Assembly: GCF_000729995.1 (NCBI RefSeq)
Contig: NZ_JNFG01000035.1
Span: 1 to 64,000, forward strand
DNA from: Caballeronia sordidicola
GTDB taxonomy: Bacteria; Pseudomonadota; Gammaproteobacteria; Burkholderiales; Burkholderiaceae
Reading direction: 5' to 3'
Length of the DNA: 64,000 nt
The notes below the pieces were generated by a model, which did no database searches, had not been told where the DNA came from, and saw nothing but the letters and a program-made list of their open reading frames with translations. The position numbers and the translations under genes were made by a program. Below are positions 52,337-60,789 of the stretch, one piece after another. How positions within the stretch are numbered: the stretch's first letter is position 1; each line of letters opens with the position of its first letter.

Positions 52337-52987
52337 TTAGGTTGCCTCGGCGAGCAGGCCGGCCTTGCTCGCGGGCATCGCCAGGAAACGCGGCAGTGCC
52401 TCGACGCGCTTCAACCACGCGCGCAAATGCGGGAACGGCTCCAGCGAGATGCCGCCTTCGGGTGCATGCGCAATGTACGAATAAGCGGCTATGTCCGCGA
52501 TGGTCGGCGTCTGCCCGACCGCGAACGGCTTGTCGCGAAACTCGGGATCGATGATCGCGAACAGGTCTTCCGCCATCTTCTTGGCAGTAGCGTAATCCTT
52601 TGGCGCGCCGAACACAGTCACGAGACGTGCGGCACAGGGGCCATACGCGATCTTTCCGGCCGCCAGCGACAGCCAGCGTTGCACCGCCGCGGCGCCGACA
52701 GGATCGTCCGGCAGCCACGACGCATCGCCGTATTTGCGCGCGAGATAGACAAGGATCGCGTTGGAATCGGTCAGGACAATATCGCCGTCTTCGATCACCG
52801 GTACTTCGCCGAACGGATTCAGTGCCAGATGCGCCGGTTGGCGGTTGTCTCCTGCTGCCATGTTCAGTTCGATGGTGGTGAAAGGCAGATCGAGCAGCGT
52901 CAGGAACAGCTTCGCCCGGTGCCCGTGGCCCGAGAGCAGCGTGGTATGGAGACGGATGGGTTGGAGCGGCTTCTGCAATGTGGGCAC
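52337..52987 (-). CDS. Glutathione S-transferase family protein
   Basis: The 216-residue protein has the N-terminal thioredoxin-like part (LHTTLLSGHGHRAKLFLTLLDLPFTTIEL, NPFGEVPVIEDGDIVLTDSNAILVYLARKYG) and the all-helical C-terminal domain (TIADIAAYSYIAHAPEGGI). It may conjugate glutathione or act on glutathione-bound intermediates. I place the start at GTG 52987, where the family begins; no ATG is near and the ribosome site is weak, so this is uncertain. It lies 42 bases ahead of the fusion flavoprotein and opposite a LysR regulator. Confidence 0.85.
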   Translation of the reverse strand: MPTLQKPLQPIRLHTTLLSGHGHRAKLFLTLLDLPFTTIELNMAAGDNRQPAHLALNPFGEVPVIEDGDIVLTDSNAILVYLARKYGDASWLPDDPVGAAAVQRWLSLAAGKIAYGPCAARLVTVFGAPKDYATAKKMAEDLFAIIDPEFRDKPFAVGQTPTIADIAAYSYIAHAPEGGISLEPFPHLRAWLKRVEALPRFLAMPASKAGLLAEAT

Positions 52988-53104
52988 GATGGATACTCTG
53001 AAAGGGGTTGAACCGGTGTTTGGATGCAACAAGCATAAAGCGCCGCACAGGGCATGAGAAGACGGATAATGGTGGTTAGACAATCCTCTTAAAGTGGACA
53101 ATCC

Positions 53105-54016
53105 ATGACCAGCCTGAACGCGGTTAACCTTAACCGGCTGGTGGTTTTTGCAGCGGTGGTCGAGGCGGGTTCGCTAACGGCCGCGGCCGACCGTCTCGGG
53201 ATCGCGAAGACCATGGTCAGCACCCACATGCAGCGTCTCGAGGCCGAGGTCGGGGCGACCCTGCTCATGCGCACTACGCGCCGGGTCAGCGTGACGGAGG
53301 CGGGCAGGACCTTCTATGAAGCGAGCCGGCAGATCCTGAGCGCGACCGAAGAGGCAATCTCTGCACTGGCGCAGGAGTCGGGCGTGCTGCGGGGAACGCT
53401 GCGTGTCGCCACGCCTATCGACTATGGGGCGAGCGTCATTGCGCCCATGCTCGTCGCATTGCAGCAGCGCCATCCGGAACTCAAGGTTGAACTCGTGTCG
53501 GCCGACCGTCAGGTGGATCTGGTCGCAGAAGCAGTCGATGTCGCGATCCGGCTCGGGCGGCTGGCGGACTCGAGTCATCGCGCAGTGAAGATCGGCGGCT
53601 TCGTCAAATGGCTCGTCGCAAGTCCCGGGTTCGTCGCTCGTTGGGGCAAGCCGACTACACTCGAAGCGGTCGCGAAATTGCCGTTCATCGGCATGTCGGC
53701 TTTACAGAAGCCGCTGGTTGCGCCGCTCGAAAGCACCCGCGGCGGGAAGCGGACTGTGCGCTTCAGCGCGGGTTTTCTCGCCGACACCGCGCCTACGTGT
53801 CGCGCAGCAGCATTGGCCGGCGGCGGCGTGGCTTACCTGACGAATTTCTCGATCGGAGAAGACGTTGAAGCGGGACGGCTGGTGCGCTTGCTGCCGGCGT
53901 GGTCATCGCCGCCCGCGGGCATTCACTGCATCTTTCCTTCGGCACGTTATCCGTTGCCGAAGGTGCGTGTGTTTATCGATGCGCTCAAGGCTCATCTGGA
54001 GACGAACGGCGGGTAG
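53105..54016 (+). CDS. LysR-family transcriptional regulator
   Basis: The 303-residue protein has the LysR winged helix at residues 8-66 (LNRLVVFAAVVEAGSLTAAADRLGIAKTMVSTHMQRLEAEVGATLLMRTTRRVSVTEAG) and a two-lobed effector domain (VATPIDYGASVIAPML, IRLGRLADSSHRAVKIGG). It is divergent from the GST and fusion flavoprotein unit, its probable target. The gene converges on the DszC-like gene. The inducer is unknown. Confidence 0.9.
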   Translation: MTSLNAVNLNRLVVFAAVVEAGSLTAAADRLGIAKTMVSTHMQRLEAEVGATLLMRTTRRVSVTEAGRTFYEASRQILSATEEAISALAQESGVLRGTLRVATPIDYGASVIAPMLVALQQRHPELKVELVSADRQVDLVAEAVDVAIRLGRLADSSHRAVKIGGFVKWLVASPGFVARWGKPTTLEAVAKLPFIGMSALQKPLVAPLESTRGGKRTVRFSAGFLADTAPTCRAAALAGGGVAYLTNFSIGEDVEAGRLVRLLPAWSSPPAGIHCIFPSARYPLPKVRVFIDALKAHLETNGG

Positions 54017-54103
54017 GCCGTACACCGTGCGCCGGTTGTTCACTCGGTGGTCGCTGCCCGTTCAAGCTCAAACGCTCAACCAGGCGCGCCACCATGCTGA
54101 GAC

Positions 54104-55345
54104 TTACGTGGATGCGGGTCCCGGACCTGCGCCGATCTGCCAGACATAGATGGGTTCTTTCTGGTTGATCGACCAGTCGCCAACGAGTTTGGCCTTGTAC
54201 ACGATCGGGTTGTGCGACGAGACCGCGCGTGCATTGCGCCAATGACGATCAAGCGCCTTGCCGCCGCCAATGGCCGATGCACCCAGCGCATCGAAAAGAT
54301 GGGTCGAGGCGCGCAACGCAAGTTCCGTCGCCACGATCTGGCCTTTGGCCGACTCTATTTCGGCCTCGATATTAAAGCGGTTCTCGGCGTCGATATCATC
54401 GGCAAAACGCGCTTCATATGCCCGCTGCGCCGGTTCCGTCGCGCGCAACGCGATCGCCTCCGCGGCATAGGCCCACGCGGCAATCTCTCCAACCACTTGC
54501 TGAATCTGGACGTCCTGGCTCACATGCGGCGCGTTGCCGTGGCTATAGATGCGCTTGCGGGCGCGCACTTCGGCCGCTGCGTCGAGTTCGGCCGCCCGGG
54601 CGATGCCGGCCAGCGTCGCCAGATGGAATAGTTGGTAGAACGCAGTCTGATATTTAAAGCGCCGCGCGAAGTCGACAATATGACCCGGTTCAACCACCGC
54701 GTCCTTGAACACCGTGGTGCCGCTGCCCGTGGTGCGCTGACCGAAACCATCCCAGTCATCGCTTAACGTCACGCCCGGCTGCTTCGCGGCGACCGCGACA
54801 ATCACGTCGCTGCCGTCTTCAGCACGCTGCGCATAGACATCGATCCAGTCCGCGAAAATGCTGCCCGTGCTGTAGTACTTCTCACCGTTCAACACCCAAC
54901 CGTCACCTTGCTTTGCTACCTTGGTGATGACGCTGCCCAGCGTGACGTTGCCCACTTCAGTCCACGCATTGCCGAACAGGTCGCCGCGTACGAAGCGCGC
55001 GAACCACTGGTCCCGTTCGGCGCTTGCGGGTGCGTTGACAATGTCTTCGACGAAAGCAAAGTGGCCACGCAATGCCTGCGGAAGATTGGAATCGGCGGCG
55101 CCGAGTTCGATCAGCAAGCGGAACAATTGTTTGACGGAGACGCCTGCACCGCCATGCGACACCGGCACGCGTAGTGCACCAAAACCCGCTTGCTTGAGCT
55201 CCACGATCTGATCGTAGGGCAGGGTCCTGAGCTGGTCGCGTTCGACAGATCCCGCAGCAATGCGCTCGAAGATGGGTCTGAAGCGGCTGGCGACGCTTTC
55301 GTAATCCGCTCCAACCGATAGCGCCACAGGCGGCAGTTGTGTCAT
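54104..55345 (-). CDS. Acyl-CoA-dehydrogenase-fold flavin monooxygenase (DszC/SfnC-like)
   Basis: The 413-residue protein has the three-domain acyl-CoA dehydrogenase fold. The sequence (FGALRVPVSHGGAGVSVKQLFRLLIELGAADSNLPQALRGHFAFVE and TTGSGTTVFKDAVV) is that of FMNH2-dependent oxygenases such as DszC or the SfnB/SfnC proteins of sulfur scavenging, not of fatty acid breakdown. A catalytic Glu as in dehydrogenases is not evident. It is divergent from sfnG, so the pair probably shares control and acts on sulfones, sulfoxides or related compounds. Confidence 0.82.
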   Translation of the reverse strand: MTQLPPVALSVGADYESVASRFRPIFERIAAGSVERDQLRTLPYDQIVELKQAGFGALRVPVSHGGAGVSVKQLFRLLIELGAADSNLPQALRGHFAFVEDIVNAPASAERDQWFARFVRGDLFGNAWTEVGNVTLGSVITKVAKQGDGWVLNGEKYYSTGSIFADWIDVYAQRAEDGSDVIVAVAAKQPGVTLSDDWDGFGQRTTGSGTTVFKDAVVEPGHIVDFARRFKYQTAFYQLFHLATLAGIARAAELDAAAEVRARKRIYSHGNAPHVSQDVQIQQVVGEIAAWAYAAEAIALRATEPAQRAYEARFADDIDAENRFNIEAEIESAKGQIVATELALRASTHLFDALGASAIGGGKALDRHWRNARAVSSHNPIVYKAKLVGDWSINQKEPIYVWQIGAGPGPAST

Positions 55346-55696
55346 GTCAAAAATCCTTGGGTGTTGTTAATGATGAGTCGAGGGCGGCCAAATGCGAGCA
55401 CGAAGACTGTTCAATCTAGCCCATCGACTCCACCCGCGTTAGATCGTTTTCCGCAATGTTTATCGCCCCGGTGCGCATCACCGCTGCCTTCCAACGGCAT
55501 TGCGTCGATACCACTGTTTTAACGTCGCGTTCCGTTGCTGCTGCTTATCTAAGCCGGCCGCCGCACATATAGATAGCTGAATAAATTGCTTGGGTGGCTG
55601 CGGCTGCCTGAAATAGATTCTGGATCCGTGAGTCGAAATCGCAACGACGATGCACGACATCAGTGCATCGGTATGCTAATTAATCAGGAGATCGCA
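55346..55696. promoter_or_regulatory. Divergent control region of the DszC-like gene and sfnG
   Basis: These 351 bases hold both promoters. A perfect inverted repeat, CGATGCAC and GTGCATCG seven bases apart (55648-55670), lies 26 bases before the sfnG start and could be an operator or mRNA hairpin. I looked for a sigma-54 site as known for Pseudomonas sfn genes and found none with correct spacing. Confidence 0.6.
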
Positions 55697-56809
55697 ATGA
55701 GCGAGCAGCAAGACGGGAAGCAGGACGCGCTAAAGTTTGCCTATTGGGTTCCCAATGTCAGCGGTGGCCTCGTAGTCAGCACGATAGAGCAGCGCACCGA
55801 CTGGAGCGTTGAATACAACCAGAAGCTTGCGCAGACCGCGGAGAAAGCGGGCTTCGACTACGCGCTCAGTCAAATCCGGTTTACGGCGGGCTATGGCGCG
55901 GACAATCAACACGAGTCGGTGTCTTTCAGCCAGGCGTTGTTGCACGCAACTACCAAGCTGAAAGTGCTTGCCGCGATCTTGCCGGGACCGTGGAGTCCGG
56001 CGGTTGTCGCCAAGCAGATAGCGACCATCGATCATATCTCCAAGGGGCGAATTGGCATTAACCTAGTAAGCGGCTGGTTCAAAGGCGAATTTACGGCGAT
56101 CGGTGAACCGTGGCTCGAACACGACGAACGTTACCGCCGGTCGCACGAATTCATTGAAGCGCTCAAGGGCATCTGGACTCAGGACAACTTTACGTTCAGA
56201 GGCGATTTTTATCGGTTCAACAATTACACGCTGAGTCCGAAGCCGGTACAAAAGCCGCACCCGGAAATCTTCCAGGGCGGTAGCTCGCGTGCAGCCCGTG
56301 ACAACGCCGCAAGTGTGTCGGACTGGTACTTCACGAACGGCAATACGCCCGAGAACCTCAAGCTGCAAATTGACGATATCCAGGCCAAGGCCGCCATCAA
56401 TAACCACAAGGTGCGCATTGGCGTGAATGCGTTTGTGATCGCCCGCGATACCGAGGAAGAAGCCAAGGCCGTGCTCGCGGACATCATCAAGCATGCGCAC
56501 GTGGAAGCGGTTCATGCGTTCGGGGACGCCGCGAAGCAGGCCGGCAGCGCATCGCCTGAAGGTGAGGGCAACTGGGCCAAATCGACATTCGAAGACCTGG
56601 TGCAATACAACGACGGTTTCCGTACCAACCTGATCGGCACGCCACGCCAGATTGCCGAGCGGATCGTGGAGCTTAAGTCGGTGGGGGTGGATCTGGTGCT
56701 GGCCGGATTCCTGCACTTCATCGAAGAGGTCGAGTATTTCGGGCAACGGGTCTTGCCGCTCGTGCGGGAGCTTGAAGAGGCCGCGCAACTCGAAGCAAAG
56801 GCTGCGTGA
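55697..56809 (+). CDS. sfnG: Dimethyl sulfone monooxygenase (SfnG-type LLM flavoprotein)
   Basis: The 370-residue luciferase-like monooxygenase closely follows the SfnG/SsuD pattern: FAYWVPNVSGGLVVSTIEQRTDW, GFDYALSQIRF, AILPGPWSPAVVAKQIATIDHISKGRIGINLVSGWF, SPKPVQKPHPEIFQGGSS and FLHFIEEVEYFG. SfnG uses FMNH2 and O2 to cut dimethyl sulfone to methanesulfinate. Start ATG 55697 has AGGAG seven bases upstream. The gene heads a run of tightly spaced genes encoding an AMP-binding-like protein and a Liv-type importer, beginning one base after its stop. A flavin reductase is not adjacent. Confidence 0.9.
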   Translation: MSEQQDGKQDALKFAYWVPNVSGGLVVSTIEQRTDWSVEYNQKLAQTAEKAGFDYALSQIRFTAGYGADNQHESVSFSQALLHATTKLKVLAAILPGPWSPAVVAKQIATIDHISKGRIGINLVSGWFKGEFTAIGEPWLEHDERYRRSHEFIEALKGIWTQDNFTFRGDFYRFNNYTLSPKPVQKPHPEIFQGGSSRAARDNAASVSDWYFTNGNTPENLKLQIDDIQAKAAINNHKVRIGVNAFVIARDTEEEAKAVLADIIKHAHVEAVHAFGDAAKQAGSASPEGEGNWAKSTFEDLVQYNDGFRTNLIGTPRQIAERIVELKSVGVDLVLAGFLHFIEEVEYFGQRVLPLVRELEEAAQLEAKAA

Positions 56810-56810
56810 G

Positions 56811-57944
56811 ATGGCAGCGCCAACGCCGGAGTTTCCGGACACCTTGCCCGCATGGCTTGCCGAACAGGCGAGGCATCGCCCTCACGCGCCCGCGTTGAGG
56901 CATAAGCGGCTGGGCCTATGGGAGCAGCTAAGCTGGCACGCATTGGCCGAGAAGGTGGAGGCGCTTGCGGCCGGCCTGGCGGCGCATGATTTCGGTGCGG
57001 GCGATGCGCTGCTGCTCGTTAGCCAGCCGCGCGAAGAGGCGCTGTGTTTGTCGCTCGCCGCACAATGGCGCGGAGGCGTTGCGGTGCCGGTCGAGCCTTC
57101 CGTATCGGATCAAGCGCTTGGCCGGATCGTGCGGCATCTGGCGCCGCTTTTTACCTTCGCCGACGATGACCAACAGGTCGACCGCTTGCTTGCGCTGTCG
57201 CAGTGGGTGATAGACGCGAATCCGCGCAGCTTGCGGCCGCATCCGCATGCGGACGTGATTGAGTACAGCACGTTGGTGTCGCCGGATAAGGGAGCCAACG
57301 CCATTGCACGACCCGAGCAGGATGCCTTTATCTTCTATCGCGATGACGCCGGGCACGGCATCGAAGAGCAGCGCATCACTCATGCAACGCTGATTCGCGA
57401 GGCGCGGCTGGTCGCGGCGAAGGAACATCTGCATCCGGCCGATGATGCGTTCGCGGCCCGCGCATTTGCGACAGCGGCGCAGGCGCGTTATCTCGTTGCA
57501 CCGTGGTTGTTGACCGGTTTTCGCCTGAATTTTCCCGAATCGCTGGAGACCCGCGATAACGACCGGCGTGAACTCGCGCCCACTTTGGTTGCGGGAACGC
57601 GAGAGACCTATGGCCGCGTTGCGCGGCTCGTCGATACAAGGCTGCCCGGGGCGAATTCAGTCCGGCGCCGCCTGCTTGATCGCTTGAGCGACGAGCGGTC
57701 GTCCGGGTTGCTGCGCCTCGTTGCATGGTGGGTTGTCGCGCGGCCCTTGCGTGAGGTGATCGGCTTCAGGCGAACCCATGCCGCCTTGGTCGCCGGTGCC
57801 GCTCTGGACGACGACGCAGCGCGCTTGTTCAAGGCGTTGCGAATCGATGTCCGCACATGGCCGGACGATGGTCAATGGCAGCGTTTGCCTGAGCCCATTC
57901 TGACGGCTCAGCAAGCAGCTGATGTACAAGGACAACCCGCGTGA
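56811..57944 (+). CDS. Degenerate AMP-binding (acyl-CoA synthetase-like) protein, truncated
   Basis: The 377-residue product starts like a long-chain acyl-CoA synthetase (LPAWLAEQARHRPHAPALRHKRLG, GLAAHDFGAGDALLLVSQPREEALCLSLAAQWRGGVAVPVEPSVS) and keeps FRLNFPESLETRDNDRRELAPTLVAGTRETY. The ATP-binding loop is destroyed: where YTSGTTGxPKG is expected it has FIFYRDDAGHGIEEQRITHATL. The protein is also short of the 600-650 residues normal for the group and lacks the later adenylation motifs. It is therefore probably not an active ligase. The frame is intact and coupled on both sides (one base after sfnG; GTGA overlap with livG), so it seems to be a maintained protein rather than a decaying one. 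Confidence 0.78.
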   Translation: MAAPTPEFPDTLPAWLAEQARHRPHAPALRHKRLGLWEQLSWHALAEKVEALAAGLAAHDFGAGDALLLVSQPREEALCLSLAAQWRGGVAVPVEPSVSDQALGRIVRHLAPLFTFADDDQQVDRLLALSQWVIDANPRSLRPHPHADVIEYSTLVSPDKGANAIARPEQDAFIFYRDDAGHGIEEQRITHATLIREARLVAAKEHLHPADDAFAARAFATAAQARYLVAPWLLTGFRLNFPESLETRDNDRRELAPTLVAGTRETYGRVARLVDTRLPGANSVRRRLLDRLSDERSSGLLRLVAWWVVARPLREVIGFRRTHAALVAGAALDDDAARLFKALRIDVRTWPDDGQWQRLPEPILTAQQAADVQGQPA

Positions 57945-58741
57945 CGTCTCAAGAACAATCCTTACCCATCGCCTCGCAAGCGCTGCTTTCACTCGACCGG
58001 ATTTCGTTATCGTTTGGCGGTGTCAAGGCAATCACTGACATCAGCTTCGACGTCCACCAAGGCGAGATCTGCGCGTTGATCGGCCCGAACGGCGCAGGCA
58101 AGAGTTCGCTGCTCAACGTGATTAACGGCGTCTACCGGCCGCAGCAGGGCACCGTGCGTTTCGATGGCGCCGAGAGCCGTCGCATGAGTCCGCATGACGC
58201 GGCGCATCGTGGCATTGCACGCACGTTTCAAAACATCGCGTTGTTCCGGCGCATGAGCGTGCTCGACAACGTATTGACGGGACGCAATTTGCATCGCGGC
58301 AGCACGTGGATCGAGCAAACCTTTCGAGTCGGCCGGGCGCAACGTGACGAAGCAACACAACGTCGCTACGCCGAGGTCGTGATCGAAGCGCTGGACCTGC
58401 AACGTGTGCGTCATAGCGTTGTAGGCACCCTGTCGTATGGCGTTCAGAAGCGCGTGGAACTGGCCCGCGCGTTGGCCGCCGAGCCGCGTCTGCTCCTGCT
58501 CGATGAACCGATGGCCGGCATGAACGCCGAAGAGAAACGCGCGATGGCTGGTTTCATTGTCGATGCTAACGAGCAATTCGGCGTGACGGTCGTGCTGATC
58601 GAGCATGACATAGGCGTGGTGATGGATCTCTCCGATCACATTGTCGTGCTCGACTACGGCAAGAAGATTGCAGATGGGATACCCGCCGATGTGCGTGCAG
58701 ATCCCGCCGTGCTGGCGGCTTATCTGGGCACGCGTCACTAG
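57941..58741 (+). CDS. Branched-chain-type ABC transporter ATPase (LivG-like)
   Basis: The 266-residue ATPase starts at GTG overlapping the previous stop by four bases. It has Walker A GPNGAGKSSLLN, the LivG-type IARTFQNIALFRRMSVLDN, signature TLSYGVQKRVELARAL, Walker B LLLDEPMAGMNAE and switch IEHDIGVVMDLSDHIVVLDYG. It pairs with the LivF-like protein to drive the importer. Confidence 0.92.
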   Translation: MTSQEQSLPIASQALLSLDRISLSFGGVKAITDISFDVHQGEICALIGPNGAGKSSLLNVINGVYRPQQGTVRFDGAESRRMSPHDAAHRGIARTFQNIALFRRMSVLDNVLTGRNLHRGSTWIEQTFRVGRAQRDEATQRRYAEVVIEALDLQRVRHSVVGTLSYGVQKRVELARALAAEPRLLLLDEPMAGMNAEEKRAMAGFIVDANEQFGVTVVLIEHDIGVVMDLSDHIVVLDYGKKIADGIPADVRADPAVLAAYLGTRH

Positions 58742-58788
58742 GCTTGCTGCGTTCGCTTACTTCTCCGATTTACCCAAAGGCTGCATCC

Positions 58789-59670
58789 ATGAGTTTCTTC
58801 CTCGAAGTGCTGGTCGGAGGTCTGTTGGCCGGCGTGATGTATTCGCTGGTCGCAATAGGCTTCGTATTGATCTACAAGGCCTCGGGTGTGTTCAACTTTG
58901 CGCAGGGCTCGCTCGTGCTGTTCGGCGCGCTGACATTCGTGAGTTTGGTCGAACGCCACGTTGCACCCTGGCTCGCATTTGCCGCAACGCTTGCCGTGCT
59001 CGTGCTGATTGCGATTGCGATAGAACGAGCAGTGCTTCGGCCGCTCGTGAACCGCACGCCTATCGTGCTTTTCATGGCGACGCTGGGCCTGAGTTTCATT
59101 CTCGAAGGCGCCGCCCAGTTGTTCTGGGGTGCGCAGGTGCATGGACTGGATCTGGGTATCGACGATAAGCCGCTTCAGTTGGGCGGCGTGATGATCAGCC
59201 AGTTCGATCTCTTCGCGGCAGCCACGGCCGGTGTGCTTGTGATCGCGTTGTCGCTGATGACGAATCGCACGCGGCTCGGTTTATCGCTGCGCGCCGTGGC
59301 CGACGATCCGCTTGCCGCGCTTGCAGTGGGGATACGCTTGCCGCGAATCTGGGCCATTGTGTGGTCGCTGGCGGGGTTCGTCAGCCTTGTTGCAGGGTTG
59401 CTGTGGGGTGCGCGGCTCGGGGTGCAGTTCTCGTTGTCGCTGGTGGTGCTGAAGGCGCTGCCGGTGCTGATCATTGGCGGCTTCTCGTCGATCGGCGGAG
59501 CAATCGTCGGCGGTCTGCTGGTTGGCGCCTCCGAGAAGCTGGCCGAGGTGTATCTGGGCTCACTGGTGGGCGGTGGCATCGAGAACTGGTTTCCGTATGT
59601 GCTTGCCATTGTGTTCCTGCTCGCGCGTCCTGCTGGCTTGTTCGGCGAACCCGCCGTCGAACGGGTATGA
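58789..59670 (+). CDS. Branched-chain-type ABC transporter permease (LivH-like)
   Basis: The 293-residue permease has about eight helices with LivH motifs: GGLLAGVMYSLVAIGFVLIYKASGVFNFAQGSLVLFGAL, GLSLRAVADDPLAALAVGIRL and IIGGFSSIGGAIVGGLLVGASEKL. The start is the ATG preceded by AAAGG; an in-frame TTG upstream is less likely. Its stop overlaps or nearly overlaps the next gene. Confidence 0.92.
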   Translation: MSFFLEVLVGGLLAGVMYSLVAIGFVLIYKASGVFNFAQGSLVLFGALTFVSLVERHVAPWLAFAATLAVLVLIAIAIERAVLRPLVNRTPIVLFMATLGLSFILEGAAQLFWGAQVHGLDLGIDDKPLQLGGVMISQFDLFAAATAGVLVIALSLMTNRTRLGLSLRAVADDPLAALAVGIRLPRIWAIVWSLAGFVSLVAGLLWGARLGVQFSLSLVVLKALPVLIIGGFSSIGGAIVGGLLVGASEKLAEVYLGSLVGGGIENWFPYVLAIVFLLARPAGLFGEPAVERV

Positions 59671-59678
59671 GGACGCTT

Positions 59679-60725
59679 ATGTCGAACATCGCCATTCGTC
59701 ACGCGAGGTTGAACGTTGCAACGCCGGTCGCTTCAGGCCTCGTGATAGCGGCGGTTCTGGCTTTGCTCGCTGCTGTGCCGGGCGTAGCCAGCGAATACTG
59801 GCTGAGCGCCGTGCTTACTCCGTTTTTGATCTTGTCCCTGGCCGGACTCGGCTTGAATCTGCTGACGGGTTATGCCGGTCAACTGTCGCTGGGTACTGCG
59901 GCGTTCATGGCCGTAGGCGCCTACGCAACCTATAACTTCGCCGTCCGTGTACCGGGGTTGTCACTGCTGTTGGACCTTCTGCTAGGCGGCTTGATTACGG
60001 CAACTATCGGTACGTTGTTCGGCCTGCCAAGTCTTCGCATCAAGGGTTTTTACTTGATTGCCTCGACGCTGGCCGCGCAGTTTTTCATCGAATGGCTTCT
60101 CACGAAAGTGAGCTGGTTCTCCAACGACGATACGTCCGGCGTCCTGAGCGCTCCCCGGCTGTCGATCTTCGGCTGGTCCATCGCCACACCGGTTTCGCGC
60201 TATCAGTTCGTTCTCGGCGTTGTCGTGGTGGTGTTCGTAGTGGCCGCGAGTCTTGTGCGCAGCGAACTCGGCCGGCGCTGGATGGCAGTACGCGACATGG
60301 ACACGGCAGCAGCGGTCATCGGCATTCCGATTGGCCGCACCAAGTTGCTGGCGTTCGCTGTCAGTTCGTTTGTCATCGGCATTGCGGGAGCGCTCTGGGC
60401 GTTCGCGTATCTCGGCACGGTCGAGCCGCATGGCTTCGACCTGAACCTGTCTTTCGAGGTGCTGTTCATCATCATCATCGGCGGGATGGGCAGCATTGCG
60501 GGCAACTTCTACGGCGCTGCTTTCATCGTCTTGCTGCCCATTGCGTTGTCCCACGCGGCGGGTGCGCTCGCCGCTATTGGCGTGGACGTCGGGCAACTTC
60601 AGAACCTCCAGAAGATCCTCTTTGGCACGTTGATCATCGTGTTCCTCATCAAGGAACCGGATGGGCTTGCGCGACTGGTGCAGATCGCCCGGCAACGTCT
60701 CAGGAACTGGCCGCTGCGGGCCTGA
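59679..60725 (+). CDS. Branched-chain-type ABC transporter permease (LivM-like)
   Basis: The 348-residue permease contains LGLNLLTGYAGQLSLGTAAFMAVGAYATY, LFGLPSLRIKGFYLIASTLAAQFF, GRRWMAVRDMDTAAAVIGI and IIIGGMGSIAGNFYGAAF, all LivM hallmarks, over about nine helices. ATG 59679 has GAGGA six bases upstream; the ATG at 59667, overlapping the livH stop, is an alternative giving four more residues. Confidence 0.92.
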   Translation: MSNIAIRHARLNVATPVASGLVIAAVLALLAAVPGVASEYWLSAVLTPFLILSLAGLGLNLLTGYAGQLSLGTAAFMAVGAYATYNFAVRVPGLSLLLDLLLGGLITATIGTLFGLPSLRIKGFYLIASTLAAQFFIEWLLTKVSWFSNDDTSGVLSAPRLSIFGWSIATPVSRYQFVLGVVVVVFVVAASLVRSELGRRWMAVRDMDTAAAVIGIPIGRTKLLAFAVSSFVIGIAGALWAFAYLGTVEPHGFDLNLSFEVLFIIIIGGMGSIAGNFYGAAFIVLLPIALSHAAGALAAIGVDVGQLQNLQKILFGTLIIVFLIKEPDGLARLVQIARQRLRNWPLRA

Positions 60726-60789
60726 ATGTTTGCGCAGAAACACATTCATATCTCTCATCTCAATCCAGGCAGACACGGACCCGTTCAGC

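Noticed and set aside
55600..55640. Possible sigma-54 promoter of sfnG
   Set aside because: The GG and GC dinucleotides in TGGCTGCGGCTGCC are eight rather than ten bases apart.
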